From Poindextera sp035294785 (lineage in GTDB: Bacteria > Pseudomonadota > Alphaproteobacteria > Caulobacterales > Caulobacteraceae): a DNA stretch of 64,000 nt. The translations under genes were made by a program, and so were the position numbers. Position 1 is the stretch's first letter; the number at the start of each line of letters is the position of its first letter. Location of the stretch: NCBI GenBank assembly GCA_035294785.1, contig DATGKF010000091.1, forward strand, positions 1 to 64,000, written 5' to 3'. Below are positions 7,851 through 16,184 of the stretch, piece after piece. The notes under the pieces are model-generated. The model ran no database searches, was not told the DNA's origin, and was given only the letters and a program-made list of their open reading frames with translations.

Positions 7851-7871
7851 GCTAGCTCTCGGCTCGGGGCG

Positions 7872-8837
7872 TCAGTTCGGCAATCCCAGATTCGCCCGCA
7901 GGCGCGCGGCGCTCCCCAAGCTTGCGTCCGGCCAATCGAGCGCCTCGCCCGTGATCAGCTCCAATGCGCGGCCATAGGCGGCCGCCACCTCGAGCAAGAT
8001 TTCGTCCGGGACAACGGGCAGCGGGTCAACGTTCGGGTCGCACCTGGAGATCAGCCAGCTTCTGAGAATATCCTTGTCGAGGCGATCGGGAGGCAGACCG
8101 TCTTTGAAGCGCTCGTCGTAGCTGTCGGCTATCCAAAACCGGCTGCTGTCTGGGGTATGGACCTCATCGGCGAGAACGAGTCGCCCTTCGGCGTCCAACC
8201 CGAACTCATATTTGGTGTCGACGAGCAGAATGCCGCGTTGCGCGGCCAGCTCCCTGCCACGAGCGAAGACCGCAAGTGCGGCGGCGCAGGCCTCGTCCCA
8301 GAGAGATTCGGAAATCAGCCCCCGGCCGATGACTTCCGTGCTGGTGATCGGCTGATCGTGGGTCCCTTTCGCGGCCGGGGTTATCACCGTCTCAGGAAGC
8401 CGCTCGTTCTCCCGCATGCCCCCGGGCAAAGCGATTCCATAAGGGGCCCGGTCGCCGGAGCGATACATCGTCCAGATGGACGTCGAGGTTGAACCGGTAA
8501 GATAGTCTCTGACGACAAACTCGATGGGCAGCATTTCGAGCGGCTGGCAGACTATGGCGTTCGGGTCAGGCGCACCTATCATGTGGTTCGGGATAATGTC
8601 GGACGTCGCGGCGAACCAGTACCTCGAGAGTTGCGTCAAAATCTGACCCTTGAGCGGGACTGACGCGACAAAACGGTCAAACGCACTCAGGCGGTCCGTC
8701 GTGACCATCAGCATATTGCCGTCGGGCAGCAGGTAGTTGTCGCGAACCTTCGCCCTTCCAATGAGCTGAAGCGGGTGAAGGTCCGTCTCCGAAATGCGGT
8801 CGGATAGATAAGGCTTGAATTGACTGGCCTGAAGCAT
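7872..8837 (-). CDS. purC: Phosphoribosylaminoimidazole-succinocarboxamide synthase, long form
   Basis: SAICAR synthase: ATP-dependent condensation of CAIR with aspartate in purine synthesis. The 321 residues correspond to the long, fungal/gammaproteobacterial-type enzyme rather than the ~240-residue form. Family motifs include IGRAKVRDNYLLPDGNMLMV, TTDRLSAFDRFVASVPLKG, PIEFVVRDYLTGSTSTSIW, LVDTKYEFGLD and LADEVHTPDSSRFW. By eye its GC is about 55-58% over sampled stretches, against roughly 70% in neighbours, and it sits directly downstream of tRNA-Leu: both suggest acquisition by transfer. A second, short-form purC elsewhere in the genome is likely but cannot be seen here. No clear ribosome-binding site was noted. 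Confidence 0.93.
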   Translation of the reverse strand: MLQASQFKPYLSDRISETDLHPLQLIGRAKVRDNYLLPDGNMLMVTTDRLSAFDRFVASVPLKGQILTQLSRYWFAATSDIIPNHMIGAPDPNAIVCQPLEMLPIEFVVRDYLTGSTSTSIWTMYRSGDRAPYGIALPGGMRENERLPETVITPAAKGTHDQPITSTEVIGRGLISESLWDEACAAALAVFARGRELAAQRGILLVDTKYEFGLDAEGRLVLADEVHTPDSSRFWIADSYDERFKDGLPPDRLDKDILRSWLISRCDPNVDPLPVVPDEILLEVAAAYGRALELITGEALDWPDASLGSAARLRANLGLPN

Positions 8838-8899
8838 CTGTGACCCCGCCTTCAGCTTAACGCCAAGCCTGCGACGCCCGGAGGGCGAAGCAGGGACGC

Positions 8900-8982
8900 T
8901 GCCCCAGGTCGGACTCGAACCAACACGGCCTTGCGGCCAACAGATTTTGAGTCTGCCGCGTCTACCATTTCGCCACTGGGGC
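8900..8982 (-). tRNA. tRNA-Leu (anticodon CAA)
   Basis: The minus strand folds as a type II tRNA: acceptor GCCCCAG/CTGGGGC, D-arm with GGTAGACGC, anticodon arm GCAGA-CTCAAAA-TCTGT giving anticodon CAA, a variable arm GGCCGCAAGGCC, and a T-arm containing GGTTCGAGTCC. The discriminator is A, as expected for leucine. The 3' CCA is not encoded (GCG follows). Confidence 0.95.
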
Positions 8983-8995
8983 AGCAGGCGCCGAC

Positions 8996-9664
8996 TTAGG
9001 GCGCGGACGCGCCCGAGGCAACGGGGCGGACGAGGCGAGGGGTCGCCGGGTCTTCGTTGTCGATGACCGCGTGCGCCGCTCCGCGCGGGTCGCCTGCCTC
9101 ATAGAGGGCGTGGGCTGCGGTCCAGAAGGTCTCGTAGCGATGGCGAACAAGGTCGGCGTCGCCCACCCACGCCACATCGCGCGCCGTGGCGCGGCGGACC
9201 ATCGTGGCGAAGCTCACGTCGAGCCAGATTACGAAGTCCCACCAGTGGCGAAGGCCTGGCTTGAGCAGGAACACGCCCTCCACGATCAGCAGCGCGCCGA
9301 CCCCGAGCGTCGTCCCGCCCGCCGGCGAGTCCTCGAAACCGCCGGGCAGCGCAAAGCTGATCGCGCCATCGCCGCCCTCGCGGGTCGGCTCGAGCACCAG
9401 ACGCTCGAAAGCCGCGAAGTCGAAGCCCCGCTGCAGATAGCGCTCGGGCGTGTAGGCGGCCGACCCGAGCGGCCGGTAGCCGACCGGGTGGAAGTCGTCC
9501 AAGTGGACGACCTGCGCCTGGCGCCCGGAGCGGCCGAGCCGCTCCGCCAGCGTGCGGGAGAACGTGGTCTTGCCGGCGGCCGAACGGCCCTCGATGAGAA
9601 CCCGCACCGGGCGCTGCCGCTGAAGCGCGAGGATTGCCGCCGCCAGCTCGTCGACCACCCCCAT
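8996..9664 (-). CDS. Uridine kinase-like P-loop kinase
   Basis: A 222-residue P-loop NTPase. Walker A is GRSAAGKTT at about residues 26-34; HLDDFHPVGYRPLG at about 54-67 fits the substrate-binding DDF(Y/H) motif of uridine/phosphoribulokinase-like kinases. LLIVEGVFLLKPGL is the Walker B-like strand, and a lid helix with RRATARDV follows. It likely phosphorylates a nucleoside or related small alcohol, but clear uridine-kinase identity is not established. It is cytosolic and lies two bases downstream of a small hypothetical gene, so the two probably share a transcript. The tRNA-Leu gene follows on the same strand. Confidence 0.8.
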   Translation of the reverse strand: MGVVDELAAAILALQRQRPVRVLIEGRSAAGKTTFSRTLAERLGRSGRQAQVVHLDDFHPVGYRPLGSAAYTPERYLQRGFDFAAFERLVLEPTREGGDGAISFALPGGFEDSPAGGTTLGVGALLIVEGVFLLKPGLRHWWDFVIWLDVSFATMVRRATARDVAWVGDADLVRHRYETFWTAAHALYEAGDPRGAAHAVIDNEDPATPRLVRPVASGASAP

Positions 9665-9666
9665 CG

Positions 9667-9942
9667 TCAGACCGTGCGGCGGATGACCTTGGCGGCGCGG
9701 ACGCCGCGGTCGTAGCGGCTGGGGCCGCGATAGGCGGTGACTTCGCAGAGGATGTCGCCGCCGACTTCATCTTTCCAGAGGTAGCCGCGCTCGAAGGTGA
9801 TCGCCCCGCCGTTGGGGCCGAAGCCGTCGTAGGCGTCGCCCCAGGGCACGAGGCGGGCGAGTTCGCGCCAGCTCAGCGCCAGCGCATGCTTGAGCTCCTC
9901 CTGCGCGGCGGCTTCCAGCTCCGGGTCGGCGACGTCGGCCAT
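9667..9942 (-). CDS. Small conserved-looking hypothetical protein
   Basis: I do not recognise the family. It is a 91-residue soluble protein, beginning MADVADPELEAAAQEELKHA, with an acidic N-terminal helix and a beta-rich C-terminal half (segments GGAITFERGYLWKDEVGGDI and CEVTAYRGPSRYDRGVRAAK). A GTG six codons upstream is an alternative start; neither has a good ribosome-binding site. It ends two bases before the P-loop kinase and is probably co-transcribed with it. Confidence 0.65.
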   Translation of the reverse strand: MADVADPELEAAAQEELKHALALSWRELARLVPWGDAYDGFGPNGGAITFERGYLWKDEVGGDILCEVTAYRGPSRYDRGVRAAKVIRRTV

Positions 9943-10016
9943 GACGGAAAAGACAAGCACGCGCCGCGCGCGCTGGCGAGACTTGGCCGGCGAACGCTGT
10001 TAGAGCCGCGAGCCTC

Positions 10017-10595
10017 ATGCTCCGCGCCCTCTACGACTGGATCCTCAGGCTGGCCGCCACGCCCTACGCCGTCCCGGCGCTGGCCGGCGTCGCCATGGTC
10101 GAGGCGACGTTCCCGTTCGCGCCGCCCGACCTGATGCTGGGCCCGATGGTGCTGGCGCGGCGCGACCGCGCCTGGCTCTACGCCGGCATCTGCACCGCCG
10201 GTTCGGTCACTGGCGGGATGATCGGCTACGCCATCGGCTATTTCGCGCAGGACCTGGCCCGCCACATCCTCACCTTCTCCGGCCACGCGGGCGCGCTCTC
10301 GGCGTTCCATGCCTGGTTCGCCCAGTGGGGGCTGGCGGTGATCCTGGTGAAGGGGCTGACCCCCGTGCCCTACATGCTGGTCACGCTGGCGTCGGGCGTC
10401 GCGCGGTTCAGCTTCCCGGTCTTCGTGGCCGCATCGGTGGTCACGCGCGGCGGGCGCTTCTTCCTCGAGGCGGCGCTGCTGCAGCATCCAGCGGCCAAGG
10501 CGATCATCGACCGCTACTTTTACTGGATCGCGGCGATCGGCATCCTCGCCATCATCGCGGCGGTGGTTCTGCTGCACCACTTCAGCGGCGCTTGA
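10017..10595 (+). CDS. DedA/YqaA-like (SNARE-associated) membrane protein
   Basis: A 192-residue integral membrane protein related to the YqaA branch of the DedA/VTT superfamily, thought to be involved in lipid or ion translocation at the inner membrane. It shows the characteristic E....PFAPPDLMLGP re-entrant segment (residues 29-43), a glycine-rich helix SVTGGMIGYAIGYF, the second re-entrant segment KGLTPVPYMLVTLASGVAR and a terminal transmembrane helix (about 165-190). It is divergent from the gene ending at 9667 and followed 21 bases later by dsbB. Confidence 0.85.
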   Translation: MLRALYDWILRLAATPYAVPALAGVAMVEATFPFAPPDLMLGPMVLARRDRAWLYAGICTAGSVTGGMIGYAIGYFAQDLARHILTFSGHAGALSAFHAWFAQWGLAVILVKGLTPVPYMLVTLASGVARFSFPVFVAASVVTRGGRFFLEAALLQHPAAKAIIDRYFYWIAAIGILAIIAAVVLLHHFSGA

Positions 10596-10616
10596 TTTCG
10601 GGCCATAGGTGAAGGC

Positions 10617-11132
10617 GTGATACGCGCGCTGATCGGATGGACGCTCCGCTGGTGGCCGGCCCTCGCCCTCGTGACGTCGGCGGCGATGCTGGCGATCGCG
10701 CACGCGTTCGAGACCTTCGGCCACCTCGCGCCGTGCCACCTCTGCCTCTTGCAGCGCGACGTCTACTGGTGGGCGCTGCCGATCTGCGCGGCGGCCGTTC
10801 TGGTCGCCTACGGCGGCCGGCTGGCGGTGCTGAAGCCGTGGCTGGGCGCGGCGATGGGGGCCGCGTTCCTCGTCGGCTGCGGCATCGCCGTCTATCACGC
10901 CGGCGCCGAGTGGAAGTTCTGGCCCGGGCCGGCGAGCTGCTCCGGCGGCAGCCACGCGGTGAACGCCGCCGCGCTCAGCGACCTCTTGAAGGGCGCGACG
11001 CTGACCCAGCCGCGCTGTGACGTCGCCGCCTGGCGGTTCCTCTGGCTCTCCATGGCCGGCTGGAACGCGCTGATCTCGCTGAAGCTCGCGGTCTGGTCGC
11101 TGGTCTGGGCGGCCTGGAGCCGCAAGCGATGA
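10617..11132 (+). CDS. dsbB: Disulfide bond formation protein DsbB
   Basis: A 171-residue, four-helix inner-membrane quinone reductase that reoxidises DsbA-type periplasmic thiol oxidases. The first periplasmic pair is CHLC in LAPCHLCLLQRDVYWW, the classic DsbB signature. The second pair is the cysteines in GPASCSGGS and TQPRCDVAAW. GTG start. The stop overlaps the next gene as ATGA, linking it to the ubiquinone gene coq7; this is fitting, since DsbB passes electrons to ubiquinone. Confidence 0.92.
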   Translation: MIRALIGWTLRWWPALALVTSAAMLAIAHAFETFGHLAPCHLCLLQRDVYWWALPICAAAVLVAYGGRLAVLKPWLGAAMGAAFLVGCGIAVYHAGAEWKFWPGPASCSGGSHAVNAAALSDLLKGATLTQPRCDVAAWRFLWLSMAGWNALISLKLAVWSLVWAAWSRKR

Positions 11133-11692
11133 GCCTTCGCCCCGTTCCCCCGCGACCCGGCCCCGGCCAGACCCGCGCCCGCCGCGCCGAGATGCTGCGC
11201 GTCGACCATGCCGGCGAGCTCGCCGCCGTCTTTATCTACCGCGGCCAGCGGGCGGTGTTCGGGCAGGCGCCGGCCAAGGCGCGCATTCTCGGGCAGATCG
11301 AACAGATGGAGGCGCACGAGGCCGAGCATCTGGCCGCCTTCAACGAGCGGCTCACGGCAGAGCAGGTGCGGCCGACGCTGCTCGCGCCGCTGTGGCGGGC
11401 GGCGGCGTTCGCGCTCGGCGCGACGACGGCGCTGATGGGTGAGAAGGCGGCGCACGCCTGCACCGAGGCGGTGGAAAGCGTGATCGAGGGCCACTACGCC
11501 GATCAGGTGGACGAGATCGGCGATCGCGACCCGGCGCTGGCCGCCGAACTCTCGCGGTTTCGCGACGAGGAGCTGGCGCATCACGACCTGGCCGTGGCCG
11601 AGGGCGCGCGCGAGGCGCCCGGCTATCCGCTGCTGGCCGCCGTGATCAAGGCCGGCTGCCAGGCGGCGATCCGCATCAGCGAGAAGATCTGA
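11129..11692 (+). CDS. coq7: Demethoxyubiquinone hydroxylase (Coq7/CLK-1)
   Basis: A 187-residue di-iron monooxygenase that hydroxylates 2-polyprenyl-3-methyl-6-methoxy-benzoquinol in ubiquinone synthesis. Carboxylate/histidine ligands are visible in DHAGELAAVFIYRGQ, EQMEAHEAEHLAAFNE, the EAVESVIEGHY segment and FRDEELAHHDLAV, giving the paired E...ExxH pattern. Length is typical of bacterial Coq7. It is translationally coupled to dsbB by an ATGA overlap. The 141 bases that follow hold no gene I can support. Confidence 0.95.
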   Translation: MSLRPVPPRPGPGQTRARRAEMLRVDHAGELAAVFIYRGQRAVFGQAPAKARILGQIEQMEAHEAEHLAAFNERLTAEQVRPTLLAPLWRAAAFALGATTALMGEKAAHACTEAVESVIEGHYADQVDEIGDRDPALAAELSRFRDEELAHHDLAVAEGAREAPGYPLLAAVIKAGCQAAIRISEKI

Positions 11693-11833
11693 GGCGCCAT
11701 CGCCACGTGCACCGAGCGCAACCGGCCCTCTATCGCCGGAGCGGATTCAACGTGATATCCGAGTCCGGCCCCGCGACGGACGGGCCCCTGATCTGGGCGA
11801 TGCGGCGAGGCGGCCGACGGGGGCGGCTAGGCG

Positions 11834-13015
11834 ATGGCGCATGAGGGTGGGCGCTTCGTAACGGCGTTTTGGCGAAGGCGCGCGCCGATTGCGCTCGTCG
11901 CGTGCCTCGCCGCAATTCCGCTGCTCTTGCTGGCGCCTCAATCCTGGCCGCAGGGCGCGGAGCCGACGCCGCCGGCCCCGACCATCAACGACTATCTCAT
12001 CTACGACGGGCCCAACACCGGCGAGATCCCGCCGCCCGACTGCATCGAAATCGCGCCCATGGTGAAGAAGGGCTCGGCCGAAGCCGGGTCGTGGACCACA
12101 GTGGGGGAAAGCATCTGGGACTCGATCCTGGCGCGCACCGGAATCATCCCCGGGCAGACCCGTCCGGCGACCCTCAGCCCGCGCGAAGGGTACGCCGGCG
12201 CGCCGGGATTCATCGAGAACATCGCCCAGTCGATGGTGCTGAACGCGGATGTCTATGACGAAACCACCAAGGAGCCCGTCCAGACCAGCCGGCGCATGTC
12301 GTTCGGCTACTTCGTCCGCATACGGCAGACGATCGGCGGCAAGCCGGTCATGCGCGAGTTCTTCCTCTTGATGAGCTACGACCTGATCGACCAGGGCAAG
12401 CCGGACGGCAATCCGGCCGCCTTCGAGGTGTTCGTGTTCCAGATGCCGGTTCCGGGTACGGTCGGCGTCGGCGACCCGAATGCGCTCATCAACCTGCAGA
12501 ACGGCCTGGCGGTGACCGGTCCTGGCCAGCTGTTGGGCTCGGTGCCGACCAACATCGCGCTCGCCAACAACTACAAGGAGGACGAGGTCCCGCCGAACAC
12601 GCCGGTGACCATTGGGACCGACCCCGACGAGCCCGGCAAGGGCTGCTTCATGTGCCACGCCAATCGGACCAAAACGACCCCCAACTCAACCGGCCCCTTC
12701 CCCTGGCGCGCCACAGACGCCGTGTACCGTTCGAGCCTCTCCAGCCACCTCGCCCAGGGCGGCGTCAACTGCCCGCCGCCGACCAGCGCCGCGGTGCTGC
12801 AAGGCGGCGTACTGCAAGGCAACGTGCTGCAAGGCGGCGTGCTCGGCGGCGACGGCGGCAACAGTCTCGGCGTCACCGCGCCGACTCCGAACCGGCCCAA
12901 CCGCACGGGCGACAGCGGCGCCCCGCCGGCTGGCGAGCCCGGTCATCCCGCCAATCAGCCCGGTCACCCGAGCGCACCGCCCGGTCAGCCGTCCAAGGCC
13001 GGCGACCAGCCCTAG
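11834..13015 (+). CDS. Exported protein with one CxxCH heme-c motif and a VLQGG tandem repeat
   Basis: I do not recognise the family. It has 393 residues: a basic N-terminus (FWRRRAPIALVACLAAIPLL) forming a signal peptide or anchor to about residue 40, then a globular region of about 240 residues. A CFMCH at about residues 274-278 could bind heme c; no axial methionine is obvious. Near residue 320 the unit VLQGG/VLQGN repeats about four times, encoded by 15-base DNA repeats from 12794. The last 60 residues are Pro/Gly/Asn-rich and disordered. It ends one codon before a TonB receptor in the same frame. Attachment of heme is inferred from the motif only. Confidence 0.7.
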   Translation: MAHEGGRFVTAFWRRRAPIALVACLAAIPLLLLAPQSWPQGAEPTPPAPTINDYLIYDGPNTGEIPPPDCIEIAPMVKKGSAEAGSWTTVGESIWDSILARTGIIPGQTRPATLSPREGYAGAPGFIENIAQSMVLNADVYDETTKEPVQTSRRMSFGYFVRIRQTIGGKPVMREFFLLMSYDLIDQGKPDGNPAAFEVFVFQMPVPGTVGVGDPNALINLQNGLAVTGPGQLLGSVPTNIALANNYKEDEVPPNTPVTIGTDPDEPGKGCFMCHANRTKTTPNSTGPFPWRATDAVYRSSLSSHLAQGGVNCPPPTSAAVLQGGVLQGNVLQGGVLGGDGGNSLGVTAPTPNRPNRTGDSGAPPAGEPGHPANQPGHPSAPPGQPSKAGDQP

Positions 13016-13018
13016 CCC

Positions 13019-15013
13019 ATGCCCGCCGACCAGCCCGCGCCGCCGCCGGCGGTGGTTGAGGTGCGCGCCGCGCGCCTGCCGCCGGCCGCCGGCGATGCGG
13101 CCTTCTCCATCGTGCGCATCGACCGGGCCACGATGGCCGCCAGCGCGCGCCTTGACGAAGCGCTGAGCGCCGCGCCGGGCGTCTCCCTTTTTCGCCGCAC
13201 CTCCAGCCTGGGCGCGAACCCGACCACCCAGGGGGTCTCGCTGCGCGGCATCGCCGGCTCGGGCGCGAGCCGGGCGCTGGTGACGCTGGACGGCGTCCCG
13301 CAGAACGACCCGTTCGGCGGCTGGGTGATCTGGACCGGGCTGCCGCCGGAAACGGTTTCGGCGGCGAGCCTGGTGCGCGGCGCGGGCGCGGGGCCTTACG
13401 GCGCGGGCGCGCTGACCGGCGTCGTCGCGCTGGAGCAGCCGGCGGCCATCGCGGGCGGGATCGCCGGCGAGGTCGAAGGCGGCGACCGCGGCTATGGCCG
13501 GGCGACGGCGATCGGCGAGATCGACGCGGGCGCCGCGCGCCTCTTCCTCGACGGCTCGGCCGAGCACAGCGACGGCTGGATCCCGGTCCGCCAGGGCCGC
13601 GGCGCGGCCGACCGGCCGCTTACGCTGAGCGACTGGAGCCTCGCCGAGCGGGCGGAAGTCGCCGCCGGGCCGCTGCTGGTCTCCGAGCGCGTGGCCGCGT
13701 TCGAGGAGGATCGCGGCGCCGGGACGGTGCTGGCCGGCTCGAGCGCGCGCGGCGCGCAGGCGAGCCTCACCATCGTCCGCCCGCCGGACGCCGGCGTCTT
13801 CGGCTGGCGGCTGCAGGGCTGGGTCGAAGCCTCGAATCTCGCCAACAGCACCGCTTCGGTGGCGGCGAACCGGAACACCGCGACGCTGGCCAATTTCCAG
13901 TACGCGACGCCGGCGACCGGTTTCGGCGTCAACGCGGCGCTGCGCCGGCAGACGGGCGGCTTCAGCTGGGAGATCGGCGCCGACTTGCGCGACTTCAGCG
14001 GCGAGAGCCGCGAGCACCTGTTCACCTTGGGAACGGCAACGGGCGCGCGCGTCTCCGGCGGCGGCGAATGGGTGGCCGGCGTCTATGCCGAGGCGAGCCG
14101 CACGTTCGGGCCCTGGCTCGCCACCGGCGGCGTGCGGCTGGACGCCTGGCGAGACTATGCCTCGAGCCTGGTGCAGACCGGGACCACGGCCGTGAACCAG
14201 CACCCGGCCGATCGCGGCGGGACCGTACCCACCGGGCGCGTCGGCCTGCGCCGCGACTTCGCCGACGGGCTCTATCTGCGCACGGCGGCTTACGCCGGCT
14301 TTCGCCCGGCGACGCTGAACGAGCTGCACCGCAGTTTTCGCGTCGGGAACGACATCACCGAGGCCAATCCGGCGCTGGCGCCCGAGCGGCTCTACGGCGC
14401 CGAGGCGGGCGTCGGCGGCGCGCGGGGGCCGCTGGCCTGGGACGCCGACGTGTTCGCAAACCAGCTCGCCGACGCGGTGACCAACGTCACCATCGGCCAC
14501 GGGCCGAAGACCTTCCCGATCGTGGGCTTCGTGCCGGCCGGCGGGACGCTCTTTCAGCGCGAGAACGCCGGCGACGTGAACGCCTATGGCCTCGAAGCCG
14601 AGGCGAGCTGGGCGGCCGGCGATGCGGTCTCGCTCCGCGCCGCCGTCTCCTGGACCCACGCCCGCGTCGACGGCGGGAGGCAATCCCCGCAGCTCACCGG
14701 CCTTCGGCCGGCCGAGACGCCCGAGCTGACCGCGACCGCCGGCGCCGTCTGGCGGCCCGCCGCGCCGCTCACCCTGACGGCGGCCGTCCGCTACGAGAGC
14801 CAGCGCTTCGACGACGACCAGAACACCCGCCCGATCGCCGCCGCGGTGGGCGTCGACGCCCGCGCCGATTGGCGCTTGCGCGGCCCGCTCAGCGCCTTCA
14901 TCGCCGTCGACAACCTCTTCGACGCCCCCATCCAGACCGGCCGCAGCGCCGCGGGCGTCGTCACCTACGACGCGCCGCGGATGGTGCGCGTGGGGCTGAC
15001 GGTGCGGCGCTGA
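13019..15013 (+). CDS. TonB-dependent receptor lacking a visible signal peptide
   Basis: A 664-residue outer-membrane receptor. The plug domain runs to about residue 145 (LDEALSAAPGVSLFRR, GVSLRGIAGSGASRALVTLD, GVPQNDPFGGWVIW). A 22-strand barrel follows, with FRPATLNELHRSFRVGN in mid-barrel and a C-terminal strand ending RMVRVGLTVRR. It resembles vitamin/siderophore receptors of the BtuB class; the ligand is unknown. The first ATG gives MPADQPAPPPAVVEV with no export signal, and a TAG stands in the same frame one codon upstream, ending the preceding gene. Either the signal was lost or the two were once joined. A TonB box is not obvious. Confidence 0.85.
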   Translation: MPADQPAPPPAVVEVRAARLPPAAGDAAFSIVRIDRATMAASARLDEALSAAPGVSLFRRTSSLGANPTTQGVSLRGIAGSGASRALVTLDGVPQNDPFGGWVIWTGLPPETVSAASLVRGAGAGPYGAGALTGVVALEQPAAIAGGIAGEVEGGDRGYGRATAIGEIDAGAARLFLDGSAEHSDGWIPVRQGRGAADRPLTLSDWSLAERAEVAAGPLLVSERVAAFEEDRGAGTVLAGSSARGAQASLTIVRPPDAGVFGWRLQGWVEASNLANSTASVAANRNTATLANFQYATPATGFGVNAALRRQTGGFSWEIGADLRDFSGESREHLFTLGTATGARVSGGGEWVAGVYAEASRTFGPWLATGGVRLDAWRDYASSLVQTGTTAVNQHPADRGGTVPTGRVGLRRDFADGLYLRTAAYAGFRPATLNELHRSFRVGNDITEANPALAPERLYGAEAGVGGARGPLAWDADVFANQLADAVTNVTIGHGPKTFPIVGFVPAGGTLFQRENAGDVNAYGLEAEASWAAGDAVSLRAAVSWTHARVDGGRQSPQLTGLRPAETPELTATAGAVWRPAAPLTLTAAVRYESQRFDDDQNTRPIAAAVGVDARADWRLRGPLSAFIAVDNLFDAPIQTGRSAAGVVTYDAPRMVRVGLTVRR

Positions 15014-15140
15014 GCGTCCTCGGCGCGCCGTCGGCGAACGATTTCGCACCCGGCTCAGCTTGCAGTTTGCGGCCAGCGCAGGCATGTCCCGCCGCCGGGC
15101 GGGGCAGGCACAACGGCGGGGGCCGGAGCGATGCCATTCG

Positions 15141-15743
15141 ATGAAGGTCGCAAGACGAACGTTCCTGACCCTAGCGGCTGGCGCCGGCGTGACCGCGGCA
15201 GGCGGCGTGAGCATGGCGGCCGCCTTCGCGGCGCCGCCAATCCCAGTGCCGGCGATTCCGCTGCTCTTCCCCGCCGAGCTGCCGACAGCTGACGTCCGGC
15301 GGGCGTTCGTCCACAACCTGCACACCGGCGAGACGCTGAACGCCGTCTATTGGGAGTCCGGCCGCTATGTGCCCGACGCCCTGGCCGAGGCCAAGCGGGT
15401 GATGCGCGACTGGCGCAACGGCCAGGAGCACGCGATGGACCCGCGCCTGTTCGACCTCTTACACGCCATCCAGTCGCGGCTGGAGGTGAACCGGCCGATG
15501 CAGCTGGTCAGCGGCTATCGTTCGCCCGCCACCAATCGCATGCTCTGCGCCGAGAGCGGCGAGGTCGCCGCCCACAGCCAGCACCTGCTCGGCAAGGCCT
15601 CCGACATCCGCATCGAGGGCGTCGGGCTGGCGACGCTGCACCGCGCCGCCCTGAGCCTGCGGGCCGGCGGCGTCGGCTTCTACCCGCAATCGGACTTCGT
15701 CCACGTCGACGTAGGCCCGGTCCGCCAGTGGGCGGGGACGTAA
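15141..15743 (+). CDS. Tat-exported DUF882/M15-type murein endopeptidase (YcbK/MepK-like)
   Basis: A 200-residue periplasmic protein. The signal MKVARRTFLTLAAGAGVTAA carries a twin-arginine motif (RRTFL). The catalytic domain is the DUF882/peptidase M15 zinc fold: VSGYRSPATNRML, zinc ligands in SQHLLGKASDIRI (H...D) and the distal histidine in SDFVHVDVGPVRQW. Homologue MepK cleaves 3-3 cross-links in peptidoglycan. A GGAG stands upstream of the chosen ATG; a longer frame begins upstream but lacks the signal character. It follows the TonB receptor on the same strand and converges on the cupredoxin gene. Confidence 0.9.
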   Translation: MKVARRTFLTLAAGAGVTAAGGVSMAAAFAAPPIPVPAIPLLFPAELPTADVRRAFVHNLHTGETLNAVYWESGRYVPDALAEAKRVMRDWRNGQEHAMDPRLFDLLHAIQSRLEVNRPMQLVSGYRSPATNRMLCAESGEVAAHSQHLLGKASDIRIEGVGLATLHRAALSLRAGGVGFYPQSDFVHVDVGPVRQWAGT

Positions 15744-15795
15744 GGCGGACCCGACCGCACGCCTCAGCTCGCGGCCCTCGCCCCCGCCAGCATCG

Positions 15796-16167
15796 CTACC
15801 GCGTGACGACGATTTTGCCGACCATCTGCGGGTGCAGGCCGCAGTGGTAGGGGTAGACCCCCGGCGTGGTGAAGGTGAAGCTGTAGCTGTCGCCGGTGTC
15901 GAGCGGGGCCGAGCGGAAGGCCTTGTTGTCCGCCACGACGCTGTGAGCGTCGTCATCGTTGTTGGTCCAGGTCACCGAGGATCCGGCGGGCACCGTGGTC
16001 ACCCCCGGGCTGAAGGCGAACATCGAGATCTTGACGTTGGTTTTCATCGCCGCGGCCTCGGCCGCCGCGTCCCGGGGGTTGGGGGCGATGGGAGCGGCGG
16101 CCAAGAGCATCGCCAGAGCGGCGATTGCGGCGACGGGGCGAACGGAAACGGCTGAGTTGGCGTGCAT
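15796..16167 (-). CDS. Cupredoxin (blue copper) periplasmic protein
   Basis: A 123-residue protein with a signal peptide (to about residue 27) and an amicyanin/plastocyanin-like domain. Type 1 copper ligands are visible: His in NDDDAHSVVADN, then Cys, His and Met in YPYHCGLHPQMVG. The core VPAGSSVTWTNNDDDAHSV is typical of 'cupredoxin family copper-binding protein' members. It likely carries electrons or binds copper in the periplasm. It lies 17 bases downstream of a metallophosphoesterase gene, a pairing that recurs in alphaproteobacteria, and is probably co-transcribed with it. Confidence 0.92.
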   Translation of the reverse strand: MHANSAVSVRPVAAIAALAMLLAAAPIAPNPRDAAAEAAAMKTNVKISMFAFSPGVTTVPAGSSVTWTNNDDDAHSVVADNKAFRSAPLDTGDSYSFTFTTPGVYPYHCGLHPQMVGKIVVTR

Positions 16168-16184
16168 CGAAGGGTTCCGTTGGT

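Noticed and set aside
8838..8990. Attachment site or genomic island at tRNA-Leu
   Set aside because: No duplicated tRNA 3' end and no integrase were seen nearby.
12686..15325. 879-codon minus-strand frame opposite the TonB receptor
   Set aside because: Antisense shadow with Arg/Ala/Gly-rich composition and no domain, while the plus strand encodes a clear receptor.
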